Assembly (NCBI GenBank): GCA_038503075.1
Contig: JBCAML010000021.1
Location: forward strand, 372,001-436,000
Direction of reading: 5' to 3'
Length of the DNA stretch: 64,000 nucleotides
From: Gyromitra esculenta
Taxonomy: Eukaryota; Ascomycota; Pezizomycetes; Pezizales; Discinaceae
The stretch's first letter is position 1; every line of letters begins with the position of its first letter. Both the position numbers and the translations under genes were made by a program. Under the pieces are notes generated by a model. The model was not told the origin of the DNA. It made no database searches and saw only the letters and a list, made by a program, of their open reading frames with translations. Below, in pieces: positions 1 through 11,067 of the stretch.

Positions 1-1500
1 AAGGCAGAGACAGGGGGGGATAGGGAGGTTTTTTGGGTTCCTATGCTGTCGTGAGTCATCGGATGATGAGAACCCGAGCTCACGCAAGGCCGATGCAAGG
101 CGAGGCTCAGCATCTTCCCGAAGATCAATACCGGTCGAGAAGGAGCATAAAACCACCGCGAAGGACAGCGGCGTCGGCGACTCGAAGGATGCTGTAGAGA
201 CCGGAGGGCTTGGGGAGAACTCTGTGGAGAGTAATGGCAAGCCGGAGGGCTCATCGGTACCCCCCATCGTACTGAATTCTGGAAGTGGAGAGAAGGATGA
301 CGACAAGATCAAAACAGCGGATGGACTTGTTGGAGAGAAGATTGTCGTGAAAGACAACTCTGCGGCTGAGGAAGCTAGTGGGGCGAGCGAGGAAAAGAGG
401 CTATCGTTGTTGGATACCACACCCACCGCAACTGTGCAGGCCCCCACCCCAACGGAACCAGTTAGCGAGAAAGATGATACTTCCTCGTTAGAACTTGGTC
501 CCACTTCATCCTTCGGATCGCCGACAGAATCGATTATCAGAAAGGAGGAAGACGTTGAGATGAGAGATGTCCACTCAGATGATGCCTCAAGCGATGATGG
601 CCACAAAGGTACCCCGCTTACCGAGTTGCCGCCCCCACGTGTGGAAGAGCCGCCGCGGGGTGATAGTGATTCCGACGATGAGTCGGAACCAGAACATACC
701 CATGAACACGACGGCGAACTAGTACAGACACCACCACAGGTTGACGAAGGGCAGAAATGGCTGTTACCCCCCGTTGCGCCTAGGTTTGAGGGAAAGAAGT
801 GTTTGGTTTTGGATTTGGACGAGACTTTGGTGCACAGTAGTTTTAAGGTATTTGTTGAATCTTCCTGCTAGCGATGTTCATCTGATGTTCATCCAGATGC
901 TAACTGAAGAATTAGGTATTACACCAGGCCGATTTCACTATCCCGGTGGAGATCGAGGGCAACTACCACAACGTCTACGTCATCAAGAGGCCTGGAGTAG
1001 ATCAGTTTATGAAGAGAGTTGGAGAGTTGTATGAGGTTGTTGTATTCACAGCTTCCGTCTCTAAGGTTGATATACCCCTCTTTTGTTATTTTTGAGGCGT
1101 GTCTGACATGTTATTGCAGTACGGCGATCCGCTGCTCGATCAGCTCGACATCCACCATGTCGTCCATCATAGGCTTTTTAGGGAGAGTTGCTTTAACCAC
1201 CAAGGCAACTACGTCAAGGTACATCTAATAGCCTATTCATTCTGTATTTGTTGTATTGATACTGATTGGAGGGGCTTTTTTTTATAGGATCTCTCCCAAC
1301 TGGGCCGTGATCTTAAGGATACCATCATCATCGATAATTCTCCAACAAGTTACATCTTTCATCCCCAGCACGCGGTCCCGATCAGCAGTTGGTTTTCAGA
1401 TGCTCATGATAACGAGCTTTTAGATTTAATTCCAGTGCTCGAGGATTTGTCCACAGTGGATGTACGAGATGTCACCCTGGTTTTGGATGTTTCACTTTAA
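1..1500 (+). CDS. PSR1/PSR2-like NIF-domain (SCP/FCP1 family) phosphatase, 5' end outside window
   Basis: The reading frame is already open at base 1, so the N-terminus lies upstream. Exons: <1-847, 916-1065, 1120-1218 and 1288-1500 (TAA). All junctions keep frame. The first part is a low-complexity acidic/Ser region that begins with FGFLCC, a Cys-rich motif typical of the membrane-anchored N-terminus of Psr1/Psr2 (palmitoylated in yeast). The catalytic NIF domain follows. It carries the DLDETL signature (DxDxT/V, first Asp is the phospho-acceptor of HAD phosphatases) and continues through exons 2-4 with [33 protein letters not shown] and IIIDNSP, the last supplying the other HAD Asp. Family role: plasma-membrane phosphatase acting in sodium/general stress signalling with Whi2 in yeast. 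The end ([17 protein letters not shown]) is the usual family C-terminus. The NIF assignment is firm; Psr rather than another SCP-type paralogue rests on the Cys-rich acidic N-terminus. Confidence 0.9.
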
Positions 1501-3998
1501 GAAGTGCAATATTTCCGGAATGATGTGATGGTATATGTTGTTGCTTGATCTTTCTTTTTGTGTATTTGTGTTGAGGTGATATCTGGTGTTTCTTGTGCTG
1601 TTTGTACACTGCATTATTTCCTAAGGGATGGCAAAAAAACAAAAGCGGGACTATTCGAGGAAGGAAGGAAACCGATCTAATAAAAATGGGCGATATATGG
1701 AGGATTGGTAAATATAAAAATACCATGGGTGTACGGGCGATGGGTATACGTTGCGAGATCTTCATTCTAAATTTGTTATAATTGCCAGGAGCACGGGTCT
1801 TTTGTTTTGAGTCTGGTTGCCTTTTTTTCTTCTTCTCTTTCTTTGAGGTCGTCTAGCCGTGTTTCATTTTGTCGACCTGATTCTCTTTTTCATCTTCTGT
1901 TTCTTTGTGTTTTGTTAGCCATTCGTGGTTGTGATTTATGTCGTGATTTTGCAAATGGAGAGAGGGATCGATTCCTCCCATCTAACTGCTAGCTGGCCGC
2001 TGCTGCCATTTTTTTTATCTCGTCTCTTTCTTTTGTAATGTTTTGATCTTAGTATCTACCGACTTTACCCTTTTTCATTTTCTGTATCCTTTCCTTTATA
2101 CCTCACTCTATCTCTTTTTTCCTGTTACTAGGATGCATACTTATTAGCCCCTTTTTAAATCTACCTTTACCTGTTGTGTGTAGTATCTATTTAAGACAAC
2201 CCTACTACTACTCTACTCCCTAACTATGATTCTCTATTTGCATGGTTGTCATTTATCTTGGTGTTGGCTTGCTTTCCATAGCGATCAATTATGGGTTAGG
2301 GATTATCTTTTGAGGACTTCTTTTGTTTGTTTAAAATGGTGAATTATATATATATATCTCCTTCACCGTGGTCGATTTGTGATTTCTGTTTCTAGCATTT
2401 TCCTTACTTTCTTTTGTACAAGTTTCTACCTACTTTTTTCTTTTCTCTTTTCTTCCCTTGCACCTTCCTTAGTTGAGCGACTCGTGATATCACTAATTAT
2501 TTGATTCTTCCCTGGTTGACTGTTGCTTTTTTCTTTCTTTCTCTTTACTTGGCTTTATTTTTTTCTTTCTTTCTTTCTCCGCCTTTGACGCGCTGTGGGG
2601 TTATTTCATTTTTATTTCATTTTTATGTTTGGTTAAGGCGGGCATTTCAGAGTCATAGCGTTTAGGTTTTGTTTTCGTTCATTCGAATTGAGGCTGCGCT
2701 GTGCTGCTTGCTTGCTTGCTACTATGGATACTGCTGCCGTAATGGGTGAGGCGAGGAGATGAGATGAGAGAAGTCGAGATGTAGATGGACGTCTCCAGTT
2801 CGGGGAGAAGGGAGAAAGAGAGAAAGAGAGAGAGAGAGAGAGAAGGATGCCTTTTAAGTCAATGTGCCTATATACATATTTTGTACTCGCAATCTCTTCT
2901 TTATTCTTTTTTTGCGAGGGTTATTCAAATCTATACATACATATACACACAAGTACTGTACAGTTGTGTCCAACAAGACCCCTGCGGTTTTTTTGGGGGG
3001 TACTACAACGCGATGAAGCATGGAATTCAACTAAAAAAAGCAAAAAAAAAAAAAACAAGCTATTACAACCTCCTCTTCTTGTGCAGCAATAGAAACTCAA
3101 TAGCATGGTGGGGCTATCTTCTTCATTGTGTTTTTTTTAAAAGCAGGGGTGCAGTTTTTTTTTTTTAGAGGGGGGTGGTCTGACATCATTTGTTGTGCTG
3201 TTGTGTTGTGGTACATACTTCAAAAAAAAAAAACCGCAGGGACTTGTTGGACGCAACTGTACTACCACTACCAGATGCAGGTCTGACCGTTACGTTGATT
3301 CTTGTGATAATTGATACCTGGGACACATTTCAAATCGGCCCTGATTCCAGGTACATGCTCTCTGCATCTACAGTGTGCCGAGATTACAATATTTTGCATG
3401 CCCTTCTTCCCCGTAGCCCTGGGCTCAGCAATATGTAAACGCAAGATGGGGGAACCCCATTGCATTGAATTGAACCTGGTCTATTGGCCGGGGGAGGAAA
3501 TCAGACCCGCGCATCGTATCCAAGGCGACGTAGAAGAGTAAAATGTGAGAGCCTTCATGTATGTACTTACATGTATGTAGCACTCAACAACGTTACTAAA
3601 CAGACCCTTGCAGCAGGGAGAGGCGTTGATCACGTTATATAGATGATGGAATACCCCGCGAGCAGGCTCCTAAAAAAAGAAAAGAAAAGAAAAACAAGAC
3701 ACGACAACCAACACAACGCCGCAACCTCTCTCTCTCAATTATCCGCTGCCTCATAACGACGATCCCGAAACGGTTTTAGAAAGGGAAAAAAAAATACGTT
3801 CAACACAATAAGAAGACTGCCGTGATTTATAAAAGCCGATTGGGCCAAGTCGAGGCGTACTTTGTGAAGTGGGGCCACGGAACAAGGAAAAAAAAAAAGG
3901 GCTACCTATAGATAAATACCCCGCTTCGTTAACAAGAAGCTAGGTAGCTAGGACAGTTAGTCACAAAGGAGCGAACACGCAAAAAAAGTAGTGATACG
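1501..3998. other. intergenic, T-rich, with a (GA)n run and a MITE
   Basis: No gene is supported here. The first 1.2 kb is strongly T-rich on the + strand (3' flank of the phosphatase gene). A (GA)n purine run lies at about 2815-2844. A 299-bp inverted-repeat element occupies 2961-3259 and is listed separately. The last 400 bp before SDS22 contain A-runs and are probably its promoter and leader. Confidence 0.6.
2961..3259. mobile_element. MITE with about 34-bp TIRs and TA target duplication (pogo/Tc1-mariner type)
   Basis: The left end reads CAGTTGTGTCCAACAAG followed by a CCCTGCGG block and a T-run. The reverse complement of the right end reads CAGTTGCGTCCAACAAG, again followed by CCCTGCGG and a T-run. 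The two arms (about 2961-2994 and 3226-3259) differ by only a substitution and a small indel. The element is bordered on both sides by TA (2959-2960 and 3260-3261), the signature of IS630-Tc1-mariner insertion; CAGT-type ends are common in fungal pogo/Fot1 elements. The interior is about 230 bp without coding capacity, so it is non-autonomous. Confidence 0.8.
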
Positions 3999-5451
3999 AT
4001 GGTTGAAGAAGACGATAAAACTCTGGTGAATGGTGGAGGTCCCAGTAAGAACAGGGCGATTATTGCGAGTGAGGCGGAGGAAACGGAGGAGGAGGATGTG
4101 CCGGTTGAGGTTATCGACGACGATGAAGGCTGGTGTTCAAGTCTCGCGTGTTTCGATTGGGAAACGTGCGTGCTGATGATATCTGACGTCGCTTAGATCT
4201 ACTCGACGACTATCCACCGGACGTTGAGGTACATTATCTATCCTCTGGAAAGGAAGGGAGGGCTGAACTGACTTACCCCTGTGTAGGATATCGAGCTCGT
4301 CCATCTCCGAATCGCGTCCATCTCTGCCCTGAAGCTTGAGAGGTTTAAGCAAGTTCAAGTTCGTACTCCCCCCCCACCAGTTTACTCCTCCTCCTCCCGC
4401 TGATAGTTGTGGATCCTTGTGCCAGAAATTATGCCTCCGTCAAAACCACATCTTAGACATCGAAGCGCTGGATTCTCTGGCGGAGACACTAATAGACTTG
4501 GATCTATACGATAACAACATTGGTCACATCCACGGACTCGAGGAGCTCAAGAAGCTTGAGAACCTCGACCTTTCGTTCAACAAGATCAAGCACATCAAGC
4601 GCATAAACCATCTCGTCAGTCTGAAGAATCTATACTTCGTGCAGAATCGTATTGCAAGGATAGAGGGATTGGAAGGGATGACGGTACTCAGGAATCTAGA
4701 GTTAGGAGCGAATAGGATAAGGGTATATATGTGATACAAGGGGAATCTGAGATGTGATCGAATGTTGATAGTGTTCGGGCAGGAAATCGAGAATATCGAC
4801 CACCTGACCGCTCTGGAAGAACTATGGTTGGGAAAGAACAAAATCACGGAGTTGAAGGCGAGTCACTATCTCCCCGCGAATCTTTCTGTGAGCGATTGCT
4901 GATGGTTTGGCGGGGCAGAACCTATCAACTCTAACCAACCTGCGAATCTTATCGATCCAATCCAACCGCCTTACCAAGATCGAAGGTCTCGAGAATCTGT
5001 CCTCCCTTGAAGAATTCTACATATCGCACAACGTTCTCACCGAGATCTCTGGTCTTGAACATAATGTCTGCCCCTTTCCTCCACCTTTGGTGTCGCCTAC
5101 TGATAATCTCTAGAAAAACCTCCGCGTCCTCGATGTATCTAACAACCAGATCACTAAGCTCGAGAACCTCAAGCACTTGAAACATCTGGAAGAGCTCTGG
5201 GCAAGCAACAACAAGCTGTCCTCCTTCGAAGAAGTCGAAAATGAACTTGCTGGATCGGAGGAGCTTGTTACAGTATACTTCGAAGGGAACCCATTACAGA
5301 GGGAGACGGGAAGCACATACCGGAATAAGGTTAAATTGGCACTTTCGAGAGTTAAACAAATTGATGCTAGTGAGTTTTCTGTATTTGCACTTTTACCCCT
5401 CTACGCACAAGATTGAATACTAATTGGTTTGAAGCCTTTGTGAGGGCGTAG
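3999..5451 (+). CDS. SDS22: SDS22, leucine-rich regulatory subunit of protein phosphatase 1
   Basis: Eight exons (3999-4140 or 4128, 4197-4228, 4287-4358, 4426-4722, 4783-4857, 4919-5065, 5114-5369, 5435-5451) join into about 341-345 residues, the normal Sds22 size. After an acidic leader and LLDDYPPDVEDIELVHLRI come about a dozen 22-residue SDS22-type LRRs (LIDLDLYDNNIGHIHGLEEL, LENLDLSFNKIKHI and so on). The LRRcap follows, and the protein ends QIDATFVRA, the diagnostic terminus. Sds22 binds the PP1 catalytic subunit in the nucleus and helps its maturation and mitotic function. Intron 4858-4918 has a GC donor (AAG|GCGAGT) and AG acceptor; no GT alternative keeps the LRR register. Intron 1 is ambiguous: a GT donor at 4141 and a GC donor at 4129 are both in phase, and the GC version gives a more family-like DDDEDLLDDY. 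Confidence 0.95.
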
Positions 5452-7638
5452 ATCACCCACTGCGGTTTATGGTTTCTATAGGCATTCTTGGGCTGGGTGT
5501 TATCGGGAAGGCAGGTCTAGACGGTGGGCTTGAAATCGGGGTTTTTTCTTCATCATTTCAATTTTTCTCTTTCTTTCCTATGGGACACGAAGCTGGTTTT
5601 TTCTTTCACCACCTAGTCTTTTTAAAACATAAAAAATAAAACAGACTACATGTACCCCCCCTCCCCCCAAACCTTTCTATATGTAGTTAATGTATAGTAA
5701 CTTCTGTGGTGGATGTTTGCGTTTTGTTCTTCCTGGGAAAAGAATAATAAAGGCTTGAGCCGGTTTTGTCGCTTCTAAATGGTGTGAAGGTAGTTGGCTT
5801 ATAGTGTCTCTTGTCGTCTTGCCTAATTCTCAATCCTACGACTCTCCGACTCTCCAGCATTCTCTGGCTATGCTAAAGCCCTTCCGGCGTCCTTATGTGG
5901 TGCAGGCCTCTAATCATATATGGTCACTCGAGGATTCGGTTGGATGTTTCATTCCATGATCTTCCACTACTCACACCAAGTAGCATAAACCAATATAAAC
6001 TCCACCATACTTTCAACCTCACCGTGCTTTCATTGCCTCCCACCTACACCCTTTTATTCTCTCCCATCTCTCGCGCGGTTTAATTCTGTGTCGCCCCAAG
6101 ACAGGATATCCCTTTGACCACGACAGCTAACTTTTGGCGTGTAAGGCCCGGCATGCTTACTATCTTGACGCAGTGCTGGAACTTTATTCGAAGTAACCTT
6201 TCGACATACATGTAGCTTTGAACGAGGCTTTGACAGCATGTGTTGCCCGTCTTCGGCTTGTTTGCAATACCTTTTCTCACTTCTGTTTCTAATTATTTAT
6301 AGCCTATCCATGTGTCTTTGGGTCGCTCTTCGGCTTATTATACCTATTATTCACCACTGCTCATTCTCTCTCTATTTTCTAGTTGGTATTCCGTTTGTTC
6401 CGCTAGCATTAGTTTCGACCTCTATACAACTCTACGAACAATTCAACCGGAATTTCTCTCTATGGCATTTAACTCCCGCTTGCGGTCGAGAACCAGGTGA
6501 TTCGGAAACTTAGGGTAAACCCAAGCGGGGCATTTGATGAGATAGTTGCAAGACAGCTCTTGTTCATTTGTCGTGGTGATGTTTCAGCAACCCGTTCGCT
6601 TTAGTGCTACCAAGCTGACTGCATTTATGGATTCAGGATGCTCGCTTGTTACATTGTTGCTTCTACTCCCATACACCTTGCTTCCGCCCAGAAGTTTAAA
6701 TGATGGGTAATGTATGAGGATCTGAGCTTCTAGCAGGGAATTTCACAAAGTCGGATTAGGTTGAAAGCCTAAGAGAAGCCTGGTATATCCCATCCATATT
6801 CAGTTTCAGTGGCTAAGCGATATTAGGTTTCACATGTGGAAACTCTCCAACCCTGGTCCTACAGCGGCTACTCTGTTTTGGTGAGGATAGCCCTTTTGGT
6901 AACTACATACATTTGCTCTTACAAGTTCCTTGATAGGCACCACCACCAATAGAACGTGTGCACATCATTCTGACATATCTTTCAAACACAGAGAAGGCAG
7001 TTAGGGGCATTGTCTGATCGGAATAGACGAGACAGGCCTCATCGAGCAGTTAACCCCGTTGTATTTCGACTGATGGATAGATCGATTACTACAATTTTGG
7101 CTACTGAGAAGTAGAGCTTACCTTTAGGGGCAGTGTATAGCGGAGTAACACTAAGTAAACCGATCCTCCCACCTTTCCGCATGTGCATCCCGAGATATTA
7201 TGCACGATGCCGCCGACGGATAGGTGGTAGCTGGTACCAGTATGGTTCTTCAGTTCAAAGCATTTAATGTTTGGAAGCGCATGTTCTGGGACTAAAATCG
7301 TCGGTGTGCTTCTTGGTTTATTTACAGTAGGAGGGATGCTCCCTTCTGCTCCCTAAGGCGATCTACTGCTTGCGGGAAAAGCAAATTACTTTTCACTCCA
7401 TCATTTTGGGTAGCATAGTGCAGCGGACGTGGGCGATCTTGGGGGGGTTTTACATGATATGCGGCGTATGGGAATGGCTTGTATAGTATTTCGCCTGAGA
7501 TTTGCGAGGGGAATTGATATTTTGCACTGACCTGAAGTATAGCAAACTCGCTGTCTAATTTAGGGAGTATAGAATCAAGAATAATCTAAGCTATTTATTC
7601 AACCAATACATATATACCATTCCAACACATCCAACCTC
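5452..7638. other. intergenic, no gene recognised
   Basis: About 2.2 kb between the ends of SDS22 (+) and the SET gene (-), which converge here. Only short chance reading frames are present. Two copies of the TACATGTA palindrome lie at 5647 and 6207. I see no RNA gene and no inverted-repeat element. Confidence 0.5.
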
Positions 7639-8181
7639 TCAAAACCATCCCGAATACATCATCCCTTCCTCAGCAACGCACCGTTCACAACGACATACAA
7701 AATTCCAAGCCGCCATTCTCTCCCTCCTCGAAACCACACCTTCACCTTCACTGAAACAGAGATACGACACCAACACCTCCTCCCCACAAACCAAATCCCT
7801 CACGGCAACAACTTCCATAACGCCCTGCGGCCTCCATGTCCACTTCGCATTCGGCCTGCAGCTATGATTAAACTTACAGATATTTTCAAACACAGCGGTA
7901 GCGCAGTAACCGATGTTGAACCTATTCGTTATCCAGATTCCCTCTGCGCGCGAAACCATAGGCCGGTTGCGCGGGTCGCTGTCATCGTATTTGTTGTAGA
8001 GCGTGTGGAATTTTTCACGGGCGTCTGTGGAGAGGGAGTTGTAGGCGTGTAGGAAGCCGGGGCTGTTTCTGGAGACGCTGAGGAGAGGGGATTCGGAGAT
8101 TATGATTGTGCCGCGGGGGATGGGCTGGGTTGTGAATATTCCTTGGCCTTTGAGGGGGCTGGTGCGGATTTCGTAGAGCAT
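7639..8181 (-). CDS. small SET-domain protein (putative lysine methyltransferase)
   Basis: Single-exon, 180 residues, almost nothing but a SET domain. It starts YEIRTSPLKGQGIFTTQPIPRGT (SET-N, with GxG for S-adenosylmethionine binding). Next comes a short insert, then FNHSCRPNA (the NHSCxPN motif that forms the cofactor/substrate site), then GEEVLVSY, close to the conserved GEEI..SY end of the domain. The post-SET tail FVCRCERC supplies a CxCxxC zinc site. No MYND or PHD domain is present. Fungal proteins of this size (Set5/SMYD-like or cytoplasmic SET proteins) often methylate non-histone targets, so the substrate cannot be inferred. The ATG at 8181 follows an A-run leader and is the first in frame. 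The protein appears complete. Confidence 0.88.
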   Translation of the reverse strand: MLYEIRTSPLKGQGIFTTQPIPRGTIIISESPLLSVSRNSPGFLHAYNSLSTDAREKFHTLYNKYDDSDPRNRPMVSRAEGIWITNRFNIGYCATAVFENICKFNHSCRPNAKWTWRPQGVMEVVAVRDLVCGEEVLVSYLCFSEGEGVVSRRERMAAWNFVCRCERCVAEEGMMYSGWF

Positions 8182-9180
8182 TTTTTTTGAGGAGGGTGGT
8201 TTGATGGAGTTGGGGTTAGGTGGGATTGGGGGTGTGTTTTGGTGTTGGGTTTATGGGTATGGAGCGGCAGTATTTATATAGGGTAGATCCATTGTGTATT
8301 GTAGAGAGGTTTGTTTGAGTAGAGAAAGAGGTTGTGCAATTGAACGATAAATTCGTCCAGCAATAGCTGCTATCTGGCAGGAGTCGGGGAGATGTGTAAA
8401 CAATCATGTCCCCTACAGGCCAAAGTGCATATCTTGAAACGCTCCACCTGGCAGTTAATTGCATATAGGATGCGTGACATCAAACAACTTGCTTAGAAGC
8501 GCAGGATTTCGTATACACTGTAGATTTCCGCCGTAAGCATATCATATTGCTAGGATCGAACGTGTGGGCTTTATGTTTCGAGTGAGATCTCATGTTGATA
8601 TATATCGTGCTTTTATATTTTTAGCCAACGTTGATTGGGTCTCTGCCCTGGCAAGAACTGGAGGATGGTATCAGCGGGCTTTCGAGAACCGGATTCAAGT
8701 TGTTGGACCAGATACGGAGACGCCTTTCATCTGTTTCCTGACATGTTTTCACCGAGATACCAGAGAAAGCCTGTGATCCATATTCTGATCTGTAATGTAG
8801 AGAAGTTAAGGGTTTTATATATACATGTACAGCTAGCCCACAGCAGCCTGGAGAAGTGCATGTATATGTTTTTATTAACTTGGAATGGGTGATATACACG
8901 TAACTCACCAACCAAGATAGAGACCGCACATGCAGTCTCCACCTCATATCCATCTATCAGTTCCCCAATTCGCTGTGCCCTCCCTCACATATCGCCCTCT
9001 CCCTCCTCCTCCCCCCTCTCGCTCACATATTCCCTCCTCCTCCCCCCTCTCGCTCACATATTCCCTCCTCCTCTTCTCCAGTCACATCCCATCACTCGCT
9101 CACTAACCCAACCCGGCCATCTCCGCCTCAAAACCACTCCCGCGCCCGCTCCCACCCCACCACGCCCACCACCACCCACA
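8182..9180. promoter_or_regulatory. divergent intergenic region of the SET and WDR89-like genes
   Basis: About 1 kb shared upstream region of two genes transcribed away from each other. It includes an imperfect inverted repeat around 8800-8885 (ATATACATG arms), a TACATGTA at 8822, and a pyrimidine-rich 31-bp tandem repeat at 9000-9075 just before the WDR89-like start. No coding frame is credible. Confidence 0.4.
9000..9075. repeat. 31-bp pyrimidine-rich tandem repeat, about 2.4 copies
   Basis: Units begin at 9000, 9031 and 9062 (third partial). They are near-identical and built from CTCCTCCTCCCCCC plus CTCGCTCACATAT. The repeat lies 105-180 bp upstream of the WDR89-like start codon, in its probable promoter or leader, and is C/T-rich on the + strand, as fungal core promoters often are. 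Confidence 0.85.
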
Positions 9181-10601
9181 ATGTCACGTCTCCTACACGC
9201 AGCCCACACCAGCGCCCTCTCCTGCCCCCCCGAGACCTACATTTACGACCTGGCACGCGCAACCCCCACAACCCTCGCAGCCATCAGCTCCGACGACTCG
9301 CTCCGCACGTTTTCAACCTCAACGCTCGCGCTACAGGGCGTACTCGAGAACACCCACGCCGGCGTAACCTGCATACAGAGCGTTGGCGAGAACCTCGTCG
9401 CCACCGCTGGACGAGACGGAGAAGCCAAACTATGGGACGTGCGCGGAGGGCGACCGACTGTGTTTCAATGTGGTAGGGTTCGCAAACACATTCCATACGA
9501 ATTGGGATGCTGATTGGGGGCGGGGAGGGTATAGGATTACCGGTGCTGAGTCTAGCTGCCAATGCATCTGCGGGTGTCATTGCAGCGGGGACAGAACTGG
9601 TTGGGAGTGGTGCGAGGGTGATTATATGGTTTTCATCCCCCCCATCCCCCCCATCCCTGCTCCCATTCAACTACACTACTGGGTTCCGGCGACGTGCTGA
9701 TATACAGAAGGGATCTGAGAACAACGGGTGTAAAAGTCCAGTACACGGAATCACATAACGATGATGTCACGACGCTCTCGTTCCATCCTACGACACCGCA
9801 TCTGCTCCTGAGCGGGTCTACGGATGCGTTGGTTAATGTCTATAATCTGCTTACGCCGCCGTCAGGGTCTGCGGGCACGCCGGACGATGATGTCGACAAT
9901 GCGCTGCATCAGGTTATTAATCACGGTTCCAGTGTGCACCGGGCTGGGTTTATGGCGGCGGATGGGAATGGGCATGGAGATGTGTTTGCGATCAGTCACG
10001 ATGAGCAGCTAGCGGTGTATACGCTGTTTGACGCCATCCCGGAGGAGGATGAGGTGCAGGAGGCGGAGAGGAGGGGGTGGGGTGATGTGAGGGGGCTGCT
10101 GGGCTGCGAGTATGTGGTTGATGTGGTCCCGCGACATGGCGGTGGGGGGTGGGTGGCTGCGGGGAACTGTGCAGAGGGGTGGTTGGATTTGGTGGGTATT
10201 GGGAACAAGGGCGGCGGGATTGGGGGATGGGATATCGGAGGGGAGAGGGTGAGGCTTGTGGGTGGGCAGGGGGGTGAGGTGGTGAGGGGGGTGTATTCGG
10301 ACGAAATGGTTTGTGGTATTCCCCTCTGGCCATTGGCTCTTGTCCTGTTTATTTCGACTACTAACGGATTGCGGTGAAGGCGGGGATGATTTACAGTGCG
10401 GGCGAGGATGGGCTCGTCAAGGTCTGGCGGGAGCCCGGCGGCGGCGGCAGCGGCGAGGGAGGGGGGAGGGGAGCGACAACGGAAGAGACGGGGGAGAGCT
10501 CGGCCAGCGCAGAGAGAGCCAACAGGAAGCGGGCGAAAGAGGAACGCAGGGAGAGGAGAGAGAAGAAGAAGGAGGCCAAGGGGCGGTTCAAGCCGTATTG
10601 A
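9181..10601 (+). CDS. WD40-repeat protein, WDR89-like
   Basis: Exons 9181-9472, 9535-10308 and 10380-10601. WD40 blades can be read in order: LAAISSDDSLRTFSTSTL, TCIQSVGENLVATAGRDGEAKLWDVRGG, a blade with AAGTELVGSGARVIIW, then YTESHNDDVTTLSFHPTTPHLLLSGSTDALVNVYNL, and a final IYSAGEDGLVKVWREP. The ..GTELVGS.. to TESHNDDVT..FHP order is typical of WDR89-type propellers. The C-terminus is a basic Lys/Arg/Glu-rich tail (KRAKEERRERREKKKE), consistent with a nuclear or nucleolar location. The function is not established; it is presumed a scaffold. One oddity: between the W at 9627-9629 and the next blade (from about 9670) the frame changes by one base inside two C7 runs, and no GT-AG intron repairs it without a stop. 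This is either a one-base error or a real frameshift. Confidence 0.82.
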
Positions 10602-11067
10602 CTGGCGGTGTAGACTAGGCAGTATATAGCAGTAAACAAAAGTGCGTGCAAACAGCAGAGAAACGGTCAATGATCGCGGGTTGCGATGTTCCGGGCGTGT
10701 CGCCGAAGTGGCCACGTTTTTTAGTTGGAGCCGTTGGCGTTTCCTGTGTCATCTCGCCGCCATCATGCAACACCACAACTGACCCGATCTCGACCCAACT
10801 CAACTCCATCTCCATCTCCATCTCCAACTCTCTCCCTCGCCCTTCTCGCCCTTCTCTGTCCAATCACCAGTGCCTCCACGTAGCCCGCCTCTGCTGCTCC
10901 ATCTCGCCCATCCAGCCCTCCCGGTTCGCCTGGTTAATGCCCCGCTACGCTGAGCTTGCTGCGGAGCGATAGTCTATTCGACACCCCCCTACGGAAGGAC
11001 AGAGAGAGATTGACCTCTCGCTCGTACCTTTCTTCTATTCCGTTTTGTCTCAGAACCCATTCCAGCC

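Noticed and set aside
8800..8885. Imperfect inverted repeat (AAGTTAA...TTAACTT with ATATACATG arms) as a MITE
   Set aside because: Too many mismatches and no target duplication; could be chance in AT-rich DNA.
9996..10715. 239-codon frame on the minus strand
   Set aside because: It is antisense to the C-terminal half of the WDR89-like gene, is Pro/Ser-rich because of the opposite strand's Gly codons, and has no domain.
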